Positions 25,506 through 34,239 of a stretch of DNA of 34,604 nucleotides are shown piece after piece. The stretch is from positions 1 through 34,604 of the forward strand of contig JACRGV010000011.1 in assembly GCA_016212215.1 (NCBI GenBank). Direction: 5' to 3'. The notes beneath the pieces were generated by a model. It was not told the DNA's origin, searched no databases, and was given only the letters and a program-made list of their open reading frames with translations. The first letter of the stretch is position 1. Every line of letters starts with the position of its first letter. Origin of the DNA: Nitrospirota bacterium. GTDB lineage: Bacteria > Nitrospirota > 9FT-COMBO-42-15 > HDB-SIOI813. A program made the position numbers and the translations under genes.

Positions 25506-27308
25506 TTAATCCTTCACCTGAAGTATCGCAAGGAATGCCTCCTGCGGTATCTCTACCCTTCCAAACTGTTTCATTCGCTTTTTCCCCTTCTTTTGTTTTT
25601 CCAGCAGTTTTCTTTTTCTTGATATATCTCCGCCATAGCACTTGGCTATAACATCCTTCTTTAATGCCTTGACAGTCTCCCTTGCAATAATCTTTGCACC
25701 TATCGCCGCCTGTATGGCAACCTCAAACATCTGTCTGGGAATAAGCTCCTTCATCTTCTCAGCAAGCATACGCCCGCGTACCTCAGCCTTATCCCTGTGG
25801 GTAATAAAAGAGAGTGCATCAACAACCTCGCCATTCAACAATATATCAAGCCTTACAAGATTTGATTCCCTGTAGCCAAGAATTTCATAATCAAGTGAGG
25901 CATACCCTTTGGATATTGACTTCAGCCTGTCGTAGAAATCCATCACAATCTCATTTAACGGGAGTTCATATAATAGCATCATGCGTTCTTTGCTGACATA
26001 CTTCAACTCACGCTGAATCCCGCGGCGTTCCTGGCATAAACCTATAATCGCCCCTGCATATTCTGAAGGCGTAATTATTGTAGCAATTATAAACGGCTCT
26101 TCAAATCTCTCAATAAACTGTACCTGCGGTAACCTTGCAGGACTGTCTATTAAAAGTACCGCGCCATTTGTAGTGGTTACCCTGTAAACTACCGTAGGGG
26201 CTGTACTTAAAAGGTCAAGACCGAATTCACGCTCAAGCCTTTCATGGATAATCTCCATGTGAAGTAGGCCGAGATAACCGCACCTGAAACCGAATCCTAG
26301 TGCAAGAGAGCTTTCAGGCTCAAAAGTGAAAGACGAATCATTGAGCCTCAATTTCTCTACTGCATCCCTTAGATCCTTGTAGTCGTCCGATTCCACAGGA
26401 TAAAGTCCTGCAAAGACCATTGGTTTTACTTCCCTGTAACCTGGAAACGCAGATTCAGTAGGATGGGATGCATCGGTGATGGTGTCCCCGATTTTTGTAT
26501 CACCTACCTTTTTAATACCTGCAACTAAGAAACCTACCTCTCCTGCTGATAATTCATTGACAGTCACAGGCTTTGGCGTGAATATACCGAGTGTCTGGAC
26601 TTCAAGAATATTGCCTGTAGACATAAACTTTATCTGCTGACCTGGGAATATACTGCCGTCAACTACACGAATCAGTACAATAACCCCCTGATAATTGTCA
26701 TACCACGAGTCAAACATCAGGGCCTTAAGAGGACGGTCAATATCACCGGTCGGATGAGGTATTTTTTTTATTATTGATTCAAGGATATCAACAGTCCCGA
26801 TACCCTCTTTGGCGCTTGCAGGTATGGCCTCACTTGCATCCAGCCCAAGCACCTCTTCTATCTGTCTTTTGGCATCCTCAACATCAGCACCGGGCAGGTC
26901 AATCTTATTAATAACCGGCAATATTTCAAGGTTATTATCAATGGCAAGGTAGGTATTAGCGATTGTCTGTGCCTCAACACCCTGCGATGCATCTACAATA
27001 AGCAGTGCACCCTCACAGGCCGCAAGGCTTCTCGATACTTCATAAGTAAAATCCACATGCCCTGGGGTATCAATGAGATTAAGAATATACTCATTCCCAT
27101 CCTTTGCCGTGTAATGAAGCCGCACAGCATGGGCCTTAATCGTAATCCCCCTCTCACGCTCAAGGTCCATGGCATCGAGCACCTGCTCCTTAAAATCCCT
27201 CTGCTCAAGTGCCCCGGTCTGTTCAAGGAGACGATCGGCTAAGGTTGATTTACCATGATCAATGTGTGCGATTATGGAAAAGTTTCTAATCTTCTGTTGG
27301 AGTGCCAT
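25506..27308 (-). CDS. lepA: Elongation factor 4 (LepA)
   Basis: A ribosomal GTPase that back-translocates or remodels stalled ribosomes and affects initiation. The 600-residue length is standard. G domain: [20 protein letters not shown] (G1), [13 protein letters not shown] (G2), [20 protein letters not shown] (G3), [20 protein letters not shown] (G4), [14 protein letters not shown] (G5). The LepA-specific C-terminal domain has [20 protein letters not shown] and [20 protein letters not shown]. It is the first gene of the leftward run; the 211-bp gap upstream separates it from a divergent kelch gene. No strong leftward promoter could be picked. Confidence 0.98.
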   Translation of the reverse strand: MALQQKIRNFSIIAHIDHGKSTLADRLLEQTGALEQRDFKEQVLDAMDLERERGITIKAHAVRLHYTAKDGNEYILNLIDTPGHVDFTYEVSRSLAACEGALLIVDASQGVEAQTIANTYLAIDNNLEILPVINKIDLPGADVEDAKRQIEEVLGLDASEAIPASAKEGIGTVDILESIIKKIPHPTGDIDRPLKALMFDSWYDNYQGVIVLIRVVDGSIFPGQQIKFMSTGNILEVQTLGIFTPKPVTVNELSAGEVGFLVAGIKKVGDTKIGDTITDASHPTESAFPGYREVKPMVFAGLYPVESDDYKDLRDAVEKLRLNDSSFTFEPESSLALGFGFRCGYLGLLHMEIIHERLEREFGLDLLSTAPTVVYRVTTTNGAVLLIDSPARLPQVQFIERFEEPFIIATIITPSEYAGAIIGLCQERRGIQRELKYVSKERMMLLYELPLNEIVMDFYDRLKSISKGYASLDYEILGYRESNLVRLDILLNGEVVDALSFITHRDKAEVRGRMLAEKMKELIPRQMFEVAIQAAIGAKIIARETVKALKKDVIAKCYGGDISRKRKLLEKQKKGKKRMKQFGRVEIPQEAFLAILQVKD

Positions 27309-27394
27309 CTTATAGAGATAATTTGTAGATTCCCTGCAGCAATCTGCCGTGAATCTTCGAAATGTAAGGTATTACCTATTTATATACGCTCGCT

Positions 27395-27423
27395 TTGCAT
27401 TTTCATTTTTTTAAGAATAAAAT
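27395..27423 (+). promoter_or_regulatory. Candidate promoter of kelch lipoprotein gene
   Basis: TTGCAT (27395-27400), a 17-nt spacer, TAAAAT (27418-27423). It would give a leader of about 90 nt before ATG 27520. The leader holds a 14-codon frame from ATG 27447 and a GGAGGAGAT not followed by a start at normal distance; neither is called a gene. Confidence 0.5.
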
Positions 27424-27519
27424 TATAAGGGAAATGGATGAATGATGTCAAATTCTGGAGGAGATATACCGATAAAAAAAATGTCCTGACAAAATTCAAG
27501 AATAACTGAGCACGGTAAG

Positions 27520-28821
27520 ATGAATTTATTATTTGCCATAATAATATCTTTAGTATTGATCTCAGGCTGTGGGAAAACCGCAGGCATTGATAGTCCTGAT
27601 GTCGGTCTTGAAAATACAGACACTCCTGCTTTAACAGCATCTTCCAAGTCAATCAGTGAGGTTGGTTATTCAACAAGTAATCTCCCGGTCCCTGAAGTAA
27701 CAAAGCAATGGGTATTGTCAGGGAACCTGCCTAAGGGCCTATATGACCATGCCTCTGCATTATGGAATGACTATTTGTATGTTTCCGGCGGATTTGGTCC
27801 GGGCCCTTATGTAAATACGAATGAGATATATATCTTCAGGGTTCTCCCTGATAAGACTGTTAATATGTACGCTGTCTCATCAATACCGGAAAAGAATCTG
27901 GTGTTTGGAAAGGGCGAAAAGGCAAAGGTTGTTGGGATTGACGGCCATTCTATGATTATATTTAATAACACCCTTTACATAATTGGAGGTAAGTTTCAGT
28001 ATGTACGAACTGATTGTTATCCTGTATCCGATGCCCCGTGCTTCACACCAACGCCAACCGCATGGAATAAAAATATCTTTTATGCATCAATAAATCCGGA
28101 CGGCACCCTTTCAACCTGGCATGAGATGCCCCTTCCTGATGCTGTCGGACCTTATACTACAGGGGTTACAGAGGTGGATGGTTATCTTTATATTATTGGC
28201 GGCTGGGATGGTGAAAAGAATACCGGCACAGTTATCTCTGCACCTTTCTTGCCTAATGGCGGGTTAGGCGAATGGCATTCGGAATTTTCTTTACCGATTG
28301 GATTAAGTAAACACGCTGTATCAGCATCCGGTAGATTTATCTATGTAACGGGTGGAAGTACCGGAGAGGCTGCGCAGTTTTCTTATGCACAGGGATATAG
28401 TAACAAAGTATACTTTGCAACTGTTCAGCGTGACCATTCTATAGATGGCTGGAAGAGTATTGAACCACTCCCTGATTTGTGGATTGACCATAAGTTGATT
28501 GCCGCAGGAAAAAAACTTTTCATAACCGGCGGGCGTAATGTTAATGAATATTACGATTATACGGGAGATTATTACGATTATCTTATACATGATACTATCC
28601 TGTCAGCCCAAATCAATGATGATGGAACTCTGGGGGCATGGACTTATTACAGTACCATGCCCATTCCGGTAGTCCGCCATTCAGTTTCAGCTAATAAGGA
28701 TGGTATGTTTGTCATCGGCGGGGCAAGCGGGCAGGACATTAATCAAATAAGCTGTATATCAGGGGTTTGCAGTGCACCTTATGTCAGGGAAAGCTCGATA
28801 TTTTTTCTGGGGTTGGACTGA
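27520..28821 (+). CDS. Kelch-like repeat lipoprotein
   Basis: A 433-residue exported protein. The signal peptide LLFAIIISLVLISGCG has a lipobox (LISG/C17), so the mature form should be lipid-anchored. After a low-complexity linker, beta-propeller units repeat the kelch pattern: GLYDHASALWNDYLYVSGGF, IDGHSMIIFNNTLYIIGGKF, TTGVTEVDGYLYIIGGWDGE, SKHAVSASGRFIYVTGGSTG, DHKLIAAGKKLFITGGRNVN and VRHSVSANKDGMFVIGGASG. Each has an H/T, an aromatic or hydrophobic doublet and GG, giving about six blades. Interblade segments (TLSTWHEMPLPDAVGPY, GLGEWHSEFSLPIGL) are typical of bacterial secreted kelch proteins. Binding partner and role are unknown. It stands alone, convergent with the sigma-factor gene. 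Only a weak ribosome binding site (GGTAAG) precedes the start. Confidence 0.85.
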   Translation: MNLLFAIIISLVLISGCGKTAGIDSPDVGLENTDTPALTASSKSISEVGYSTSNLPVPEVTKQWVLSGNLPKGLYDHASALWNDYLYVSGGFGPGPYVNTNEIYIFRVLPDKTVNMYAVSSIPEKNLVFGKGEKAKVVGIDGHSMIIFNNTLYIIGGKFQYVRTDCYPVSDAPCFTPTPTAWNKNIFYASINPDGTLSTWHEMPLPDAVGPYTTGVTEVDGYLYIIGGWDGEKNTGTVISAPFLPNGGLGEWHSEFSLPIGLSKHAVSASGRFIYVTGGSTGEAAQFSYAQGYSNKVYFATVQRDHSIDGWKSIEPLPDLWIDHKLIAAGKKLFITGGRNVNEYYDYTGDYYDYLIHDTILSAQINDDGTLGAWTYYSTMPIPVVRHSVSANKDGMFVIGGASGQDINQISCISGVCSAPYVRESSIFFLGLD

Positions 28822-28828
28822 AGCAGCT

Positions 28829-28950
28829 TGATCCGAAAACCCCTCCAGCGGGGTAAGAAAACCCCGCCTATCCAGATATATATCAAGGATAGGTGGGACA
28901 TTCTTGTCCCACTCATTTTCATGCCTCTTTGTAAGCCCGCGGCTCGCTGG
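28829..28950. repeat. B + C composite between convergent genes
   Basis: A boundary-like TTGATCCGAAAA, module B (28849-28917: GCGGGGT-aagaaa-ACCCCGC and GTGGGAC-attctt-GTCCCAC), then a degenerate C (28920-28950, stem AAGCC-cgc-GGCTC). It fills the gap between the kelch and sigma-factor stops. The strong hairpins could end transcription from both sides, although no U-tract follows. Confidence 0.9.
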
Positions 28951-28953
28951 GTA

Positions 28954-30294
28954 TCATTGATTTGTAAAAAACTTCAATATCTTCTGGAACTTCGGATGTC
29001 TGAGTTTACGCAATGCCTTAGCCTCTATCTGCCGGGTTCTCTCTCTTGAAACCTTCAACAGGTCTGCGATTTCATCTAATGAGTATGTCCTGCTGCCGCC
29101 GATGCCGTAGCGCATCCTTAATACATCTGCCTCTTTGTCTGATAAATCCGACAGCGCCTGCTTCATTTGTTCATTAAGTTCATTCCCTTCAACCTCATCA
29201 TGAGGGGCTGCGGCAGTTGTATCCTCAATAAAATCTATCAGCATTGTATCTTCTTCACTGCCTACCATGGCATCGAGAGACACCGTATACAGATCTATAT
29301 TCAGTAACTCATCTATCTTTTCAACCGGGATTTTTATTATCTCAGCCAATTCTTCTTTCTCAGGTTCTCTCCCGTTTGCCTGAATAAAGTGATATGAAGT
29401 ACGCATAATCTGATTGAGAGTATCTATTATATGCTGAGGGATCCGGATGGTCCTTGTCTGGTCCGTAATTGAACGTGAAACTGCCTGACGTATCCACCAT
29501 GTTGCGTAAGTAGAAAACCTGTAACCCCTCTGATACTCAAACCTCTCAACTGCACGCATCAGGCCGATATTACCCTCCTGTATAAGGTCCGACAAAGGAA
29601 GTCCCCTGTTCATGTATTTTCTCGCAATACTCACTACAAGCCTTAGATTAGACTTCACAAGCATGTCTTTGGCATCTTCAACATCTATGTTTATTAAATT
29701 TATATTCTTTAAAATGCTATCAGTGTTACTTAGCTTCGCAATAACTGTCTCACAAAGGTTTGTCTCTTTATCTATTTCAACGAGCAGGGTTATTAATCGT
29801 TCGTCATCACCCGAAAACACCCCCCCAAGCCCCCCCTTAAACAAAGGGGGGGGATTCCCGTTTTCATTTGTGAGATACCGTCTCATTAGTGGTTCATTAC
29901 AAATACCCACTGCCTCCTCTATCTTTCGAATTAATCTTTTAAGTTCATCTTCACTTTCAATAAGGATCCCTTCATCATCAAAATTCACCAACTTTGTGGT
30001 ATTCTTTTTTTCCTTTTCTATAATACGTTGCTTTAAATCTTTCAGTTCATCAATTATTTTACCGGATTTTAATAATTCATTTACAACAGCAGACTTCCCC
30101 TTTTCTATTCTCTTAGCAAGCCTTACTTCATCCTCCCTTGAAAGGAGTGAGGCAGAGCGTATCTCTTTGAGATAGGCATTTACAGGCTCAGACGGCGGGG
30201 CAGACGGCACACCCTTCCCTTCTCTGGACTTATTCGTATCATCAATAAGTTCTTCTTCAGGAGATAGTTCAATGTGCCTTTTCACATTTTTCAT
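28954..30294 (-). CDS. rpoD: RpoD-type sigma factor with repeat insert
   Basis: A 446-residue sigma-70. Region 1.2 is [21 protein letters not shown] non-conserved region (about 70-205) follows. Region 2 is [40 protein letters not shown], then [20 protein letters not shown] (2.3-2.4). Region 3 begins [16 protein letters not shown]. Region 4 has [20 protein letters not shown] and [20 protein letters not shown]. Region 4.2 is of the primary-sigma type, but region 1.1 is missing and the protein is short, so it may be a second RpoD-like factor and not the housekeeping one. Residues about 145-163 ([20 protein letters not shown]) are repeat-encoded and fall in the non-conserved region, away from promoter-contact surfaces. 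AAGG lies 7 nt before ATG 30294. Confidence 0.88.
   Translation of the reverse strand: MKNVKRHIELSPEEELIDDTNKSREGKGVPSAPPSEPVNAYLKEIRSASLLSREDEVRLAKRIEKGKSAVVNELLKSGKIIDELKDLKQRIIEKEKKNTTKLVNFDDEGILIESEDELKRLIRKIEEAVGICNEPLMRRYLTNENGNPPPLFKGGLGGVFSGDDERLITLLVEIDKETNLCETVIAKLSNTDSILKNINLINIDVEDAKDMLVKSNLRLVVSIARKYMNRGLPLSDLIQEGNIGLMRAVERFEYQRGYRFSTYATWWIRQAVSRSITDQTRTIRIPQHIIDTLNQIMRTSYHFIQANGREPEKEELAEIIKIPVEKIDELLNIDLYTVSLDAMVGSEEDTMLIDFIEDTTAAAPHDEVEGNELNEQMKQALSDLSDKEADVLRMRYGIGGSRTYSLDEIADLLKVSRERTRQIEAKALRKLRHPKFQKILKFFTNQ
29805..29857. repeat. Module D repeat inside the sigma-factor gene
   Basis: Boundary-like TCATCACCCGAAAA, then CCCCCCCAAGCCCCCCCTTA paired with the AAGGGGGGGG run. 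It is read on the minus strand as [19 protein letters not shown]. The same sequence class occurs at 21013-21048. Confidence 0.88.
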
Positions 30295-30310
30295 ATTCGT
30301 ACCTTGTTAT

Positions 30311-30388
30311 ACCCCATCCCCACCCTACCCCTCCCCTTGAAGGGGAGGGAATCTTCTACCTTCAGCCTTCAGCCTTCAGCCTAATAAC
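30311..30388. repeat. Half module A plus TTCAGCC tandem repeat
   Basis: CCCCATCCCCACCCTACCCC with the CTCCCCTTGAAGGGGAG hairpin (30314-30350), then CCTTCAGCCTTCAGCCTTCAGCC (exact 7-bp tandem) and TAATAACCTATTACC. The mirror image, TAATAGGTTAATAGGCTGAAGGCTGAAG, lies after the helicase gene at 34056-34084. Confidence 0.88.
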
Positions 30389-30462
30389 CTATTACCAAAT
30401 TTTCCCATTCGATTTTATCACTTTGAAAACCCAATGTCATGTATAATCAAAATAAATACTAT

Positions 30463-30510
30463 TTGACATGTAATTTTCAATTTGGCAATATATTCCCCTG
30501 ACACTATAGA
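30463..30510 (+). promoter_or_regulatory. Two overlapping candidate promoters for SNF2 gene
   Basis: TTGACA (30463-30468), 17 nt, CAATAT (30486-30491); and TTGGCA (30482-30487), 17 nt, TATAGA (30505-30510). The second has the better -10. Both point to the helicase start at 30556 with a 40-60 nt leader. The rest of the gap 30389-30555 shows no gene. Confidence 0.5.
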
Positions 30511-30555
30511 ACATTAAAGACATTCATAAGTCAAATTATTCATACCGAATACTAT

Positions 30556-33500
30556 ATGGAGTTATCTGATAATAAAATCCTGAAATGCCTTAAAGAGCTT
30601 CCGGCAAATAATATTTATTATATTAGCCCGAGACAATATTTTCTCAGGGGATACGAATATTACAGAGACAGGCGGGTATCCGATTTTGTATGGTCGGGCG
30701 ATAAAAACCTTCTCACAGCAAAGGTTGTCGGAAATAACATCTACTCCGTTATTTTCTTTGATATTAATGAAACACTGAAATATAAATGTGATTGCCCTTC
30801 ATGGTCCCAATCCAATCATTGCAAACATGTAATATGTGCATTACTCACCATAAAGAATACTATTAACCCTGAATTATTTGCTATGTCGGACCGCTATGAC
30901 CGGGATGCCTACAGGGATAAACTCAAAGCCATCCTTTTTTCAACGAATGATTCTGCCAATTCTATTATTACTAATGATGATTTGTCTTTTGAATATGACC
31001 TTGTCCTTGAACAAGAGATTTTTGTCAGAGCATTGAAAATCAATATCGAGAAAGACGGACGGCCTGTTGCAAGGAATCTATTTTACCGTCTGCCTGAGGA
31101 GATTCGTAATCTAATTAAATTCGATGCCTATTATTATCATGACATAGAAAATGATGTAATAACTTTTCTCCAAAAGAATAAGAATTTACCCCCACTTTTT
31201 ATTAAATCAGAGAATAAAAATATACCTCTAAAATGGGATAAAACACTGCGGTTTAACTCTAAAACTGAGTTAGATGTAACAGGAAATTCAGTCTCCATAA
31301 AGAAAATTGCAATATCCAACAGTGATACCTGCTCTGATATACGTATGTTAGGAAACAATTTAATAGCTGATCTTGAATCAGGCAGGCTGGGTATTCTTAA
31401 AGGTCATGATGGATGGGGGGTCTCATACTTTTTTGAGAAAATTATTGACGAGATGGATTATACCCGTATAGACCAAATCACTGCCGGAAATATAAATAAA
31501 TTAAAGAGTATTTATGGTAATGCAAATTACAATCGTGTGATGCCTCTTGAGCTGTTTAATGATATCCATCTTATGATACATGATGATAAAGCTGTACTTA
31601 AAGACCTCACACTGAAAGTCAATCATATTGTCTCAGAGGTAGAAACACCAATCCCTTCTTACAGTATGATTATCGAACCGATACACAAGGCCTCTAATAA
31701 TATGATCTTAAAGGCATGTTGTAATTATTCAGGTAATATAGATTCAACTTCAGGATTATTTTTTTCCTTTCTGACCACTGCAACAAAAGGGTTAAACATT
31801 TCTCACTCTTTAAAGGTGCGTAAAAGGTGGTCTGTACTGGTTAAAACGTTTTTTGAACTACTTACCGCTGAGACTAAGAATGAGGCACAGAAGATTATAA
31901 GGGAGTCACTTTCTGAAGGAGATTTTTTAAAGCGCAAGGTCAGGCAGGAGGCCAAAGACCTTCTGATGGAGGCATATTCAAGGCTCAATACCAAATCATC
32001 TTTACTCCGTTTTACCGGAGGGAAGTGGAATCTGATCAGGAATAATAAGCCTGCAGAGTCATTACTATACACAATCCCTTATCAAATATTCGGGATGGAT
32101 GTCTTTCTCAACATGCACACTCACAATGAGATTATTATGGATTCTAAGAAGATATACAGCAGTCTCCCGCTGCTCAGCCGGAGACTAAAAGAACATGGAA
32201 TTCCTTTATTTTTTAAGGGTAAATCTGTTGTCACATCCAAATGGGATTTTTCATTTGATGCAAGCAGGAGTATGGGTATTGACTGGTTTGAGATTAAACC
32301 GGAGATTAAATGCGACGGCAGGTTAATTGATGATGACAAATGGGAACAGATTTTATCTCAGGATGGTGTAGTAGAGGATGGTGATGTAATCCAGATACTT
32401 GATTCTGATTCCCGTGAAATTCTCAAAACCATTTCATCCATGTATCAATCTCAGGATAAAAAGTCTTCAGGTGATAAACGTGAAAAAGAGATTGTCCGGA
32501 TACCGAGGCTCAGGATCCTTGACTGGATATATTTAAGAAATGCAGGGGTTAAGGTTAAACTTTCAGAAGAGGATGAAGAGCTGTTTGCAAGGCTGAATGC
32601 TTTTGAAAAGATTGAGAAGAGGCCCTTGCCTGATAAGTTAAATGCGAAATTAAGGCACTATCAAAAGGATGGTTATTACTGGCTTGCATTCCTTTATGAG
32701 CATCAGTTCGGTGCATGCCTTGCTGATGATATGGGGCTTGGAAAGACATTGCAGGCCATCACCCTTCTTGCAGGAATAAAGGAAGGAACTGTCAATGTTT
32801 CAAAGGAGTATATTAATCTGCCTCATCTATTAGTATTACCGCCGAGCCTTTTATTTAATTGGGAAAATGAGATAAACCGCTTTTATCCTGAATTAAAGAT
32901 TCATGCCTATACAGGTAAAGAACGGAGTACGGATTTTAAAGGGTGTGACATCGTACTAACAACTTACGGCCTTATCCGCAGGGATATTGAGACCTTAAAA
33001 AAAGAAACATTCAACGTCATTGTCTTTGATGAGGCTCAGACCGTTAAGAATATATATGCAGATACAACCGGCGCTGTAAGACACTTAAACGGTTTTTTCA
33101 AGCTGACAATGACCGGCACACCTGTTGAAAATCACCTTGGAGAATATTACTCCATACTTGACCTTGCTGTCCCAGGATTGCTTGGTGATTATGACAACTT
33201 CAAATCCTATATTAAAACAGAGACAACCCCTTATGTTGACATGATCCTTAGAAGGACAAGACCATTTGTTCTAAGGAGGACAAAGGAGAAGATACTAAAA
33301 GAGCTTCCGCCTAAAATAGAATCCGACATCTATCTTGAACTTACTGATAAACAGAAGGCGCTCTATAAAAGGACCGTTGATAGTGTGCGGATGACGATTG
33401 CAGATGCATACAAGAACAAGACAGCATCTCAGGCACAGATTATCGCCATCACTGCCATATTAAAGCTGAGACAGATTTGCGTATCTCCAAAACTTATTGA

Positions 33501-34044
33501 CCCTTTACATGAAGACACATCACCCAAGATCGAGTTCCTGATAACAAAATTAAATGAACTCCTCAGCGAAGGACACAGCGCCCTTGTGTTCTCCCAGTTC
33601 ACGAGTTTTCTTGACATCCTTGAAATGGACCTGAAAAAACATGCTATTTCCTTTACAAGGCTTGACGGAAAAACTGCTGTCGGAAAAAGAAAACAGCTTG
33701 TTGAGGGATTTCAAATGGGAGCAAATGCCTCAATATTTCTACTGAGCCTGAAGGCAGGAGGTCAGGGGCTAAACCTTACAAGGGCATCTTATGTATTTCA
33801 CCTTGACCCATGGTGGAACCCTGCTGTAGAAAACCAGGCATCAGACAGGGCACACAGGATTGGCCAGACAAACAAGGTAACCATAACACGTATACTCATG
33901 AGGCACACAGTTGAAGAGAAGATGATGGAGTTAAAGAAAAAGAAACTTGCATTATACAATGCAGTAATGGGAGAATCCGCCGGCAGTAAGCAAGGACTGT
34001 CTGTGTCAAAGGCAGACTTTGATTATTTGATAGAGAATGCATAG
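30556..34044 (+). CDS. SWIM zinc finger - SNF2 family helicase
   Basis: A 1162-residue ATP-dependent DNA translocase. An N-terminal SWIM finger has ligands C78, C80, C89 and H91 (YKCDCPSWSQSNHCKH). A long middle part (about 130-680) corresponds to the bacterial SNF2-associated region. The motor follows: Q/I region NAKLRHYQKDGYYWLAFLYE, Walker A CLADDMGLGKTLQAITLLAG (about 716-735), LLVLPPSLLFNWENEI, DEAQ box VIVFDEAQTVKN (about 822), LTMTGTPVENHLGEYYSILD, LRRTKEKILKELPPK, then RecA2 with LVFSQFTSFLDILEMDLKKH, LLSLKAGGQGLNLTRASYVF, HLDPWWNPAVENQASDRAHR and IGQTNKVTITRILM. All motifs look intact. Family members remodel nucleoprotein or displace RNA polymerase; the precise role is unknown. No strong ribosome binding site precedes ATG 30556. 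No repeat insert is present. Confidence 0.95.
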   Translation: MELSDNKILKCLKELPANNIYYISPRQYFLRGYEYYRDRRVSDFVWSGDKNLLTAKVVGNNIYSVIFFDINETLKYKCDCPSWSQSNHCKHVICALLTIKNTINPELFAMSDRYDRDAYRDKLKAILFSTNDSANSIITNDDLSFEYDLVLEQEIFVRALKINIEKDGRPVARNLFYRLPEEIRNLIKFDAYYYHDIENDVITFLQKNKNLPPLFIKSENKNIPLKWDKTLRFNSKTELDVTGNSVSIKKIAISNSDTCSDIRMLGNNLIADLESGRLGILKGHDGWGVSYFFEKIIDEMDYTRIDQITAGNINKLKSIYGNANYNRVMPLELFNDIHLMIHDDKAVLKDLTLKVNHIVSEVETPIPSYSMIIEPIHKASNNMILKACCNYSGNIDSTSGLFFSFLTTATKGLNISHSLKVRKRWSVLVKTFFELLTAETKNEAQKIIRESLSEGDFLKRKVRQEAKDLLMEAYSRLNTKSSLLRFTGGKWNLIRNNKPAESLLYTIPYQIFGMDVFLNMHTHNEIIMDSKKIYSSLPLLSRRLKEHGIPLFFKGKSVVTSKWDFSFDASRSMGIDWFEIKPEIKCDGRLIDDDKWEQILSQDGVVEDGDVIQILDSDSREILKTISSMYQSQDKKSSGDKREKEIVRIPRLRILDWIYLRNAGVKVKLSEEDEELFARLNAFEKIEKRPLPDKLNAKLRHYQKDGYYWLAFLYEHQFGACLADDMGLGKTLQAITLLAGIKEGTVNVSKEYINLPHLLVLPPSLLFNWENEINRFYPELKIHAYTGKERSTDFKGCDIVLTTYGLIRRDIETLKKETFNVIVFDEAQTVKNIYADTTGAVRHLNGFFKLTMTGTPVENHLGEYYSILDLAVPGLLGDYDNFKSYIKTETTPYVDMILRRTRPFVLRRTKEKILKELPPKIESDIYLELTDKQKALYKRTVDSVRMTIADAYKNKTASQAQIIAITAILKLRQICVSPKLIDPLHEDTSPKIEFLITKLNELLSEGHSALVFSQFTSFLDILEMDLKKHAISFTRLDGKTAVGKRKQLVEGFQMGANASIFLLSLKAGGQGLNLTRASYVFHLDPWWNPAVENQASDRAHRIGQTNKVTITRILMRHTVEEKMMELKKKKLALYNAVMGESAGSKQGLSVSKADFDYLIENA

Positions 34045-34047
34045 TGA

Positions 34048-34235
34048 AGAGCATAGGTAATAGGTTAATAGGCTGAAGGCTGAAGCGAGAATCAGGAAAC
34101 AGGAGGTAACTCCTTAATTCCCCTCCCTTGACGGGAGGGGGGTAGGGGGAGGGTGAGCAAAAGCTGACTCTTAAATTATAGAAGATAGAAGTTAGAAGAT
34201 AGATGCAAGAAGTAAGATAAAAGAAGTAAAACTAT
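34048..34235. repeat. Short tandem tracts and reversed half module A
   Basis: GGTAATAGGTTAATAGGCTGAAGGCTGAAG (34054-34084), then a reversed half module A (34114-34156: CCCCTCCC-ttgac-GGGAGGGG and GGTAGGGGGAGGGTGAGC), then GAAGATAGAAGTTAGAAGATAG and AAGAAGTAAGATAAAAGAAG units (34180-34230). It looks like the reverse complement of the tracts near 23650-23728 and 30355-30388. Confidence 0.8.
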
Positions 34236-34239
34236 TGAT

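Noticed and set aside
25501-25641. Longer lepB start adding 47 residues
   Set aside because: The extension is out-of-frame lepA sequence and lies outside the family; ATG 25500 has a ribosome binding site and fits.
27447-27491. 14-codon leader frame before the kelch lipoprotein
   Set aside because: It is in frame with the gene but ends in TGA, has no properly placed ribosome binding site and shows no regulatory codon run.
27380-27652. Minus-strand frames of 74-90 codons in the lepA/kelch gap
   Set aside because: They overlap the signal peptide of the kelch lipoprotein on the other strand and resemble no family.
28849-28917. Module B as a classical rho-independent terminator
   Set aside because: Hairpins are strong but no U-tract follows in either direction, and the same module lies inside open genes that are apparently expressed, so it cannot be a general terminator.
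29612-30175. 187-codon plus-strand frame opposite the sigma factor
   Set aside because: It is antisense to a well-supported sigma-70 gene and has serine-rich, non-family sequence. Shadow frame.
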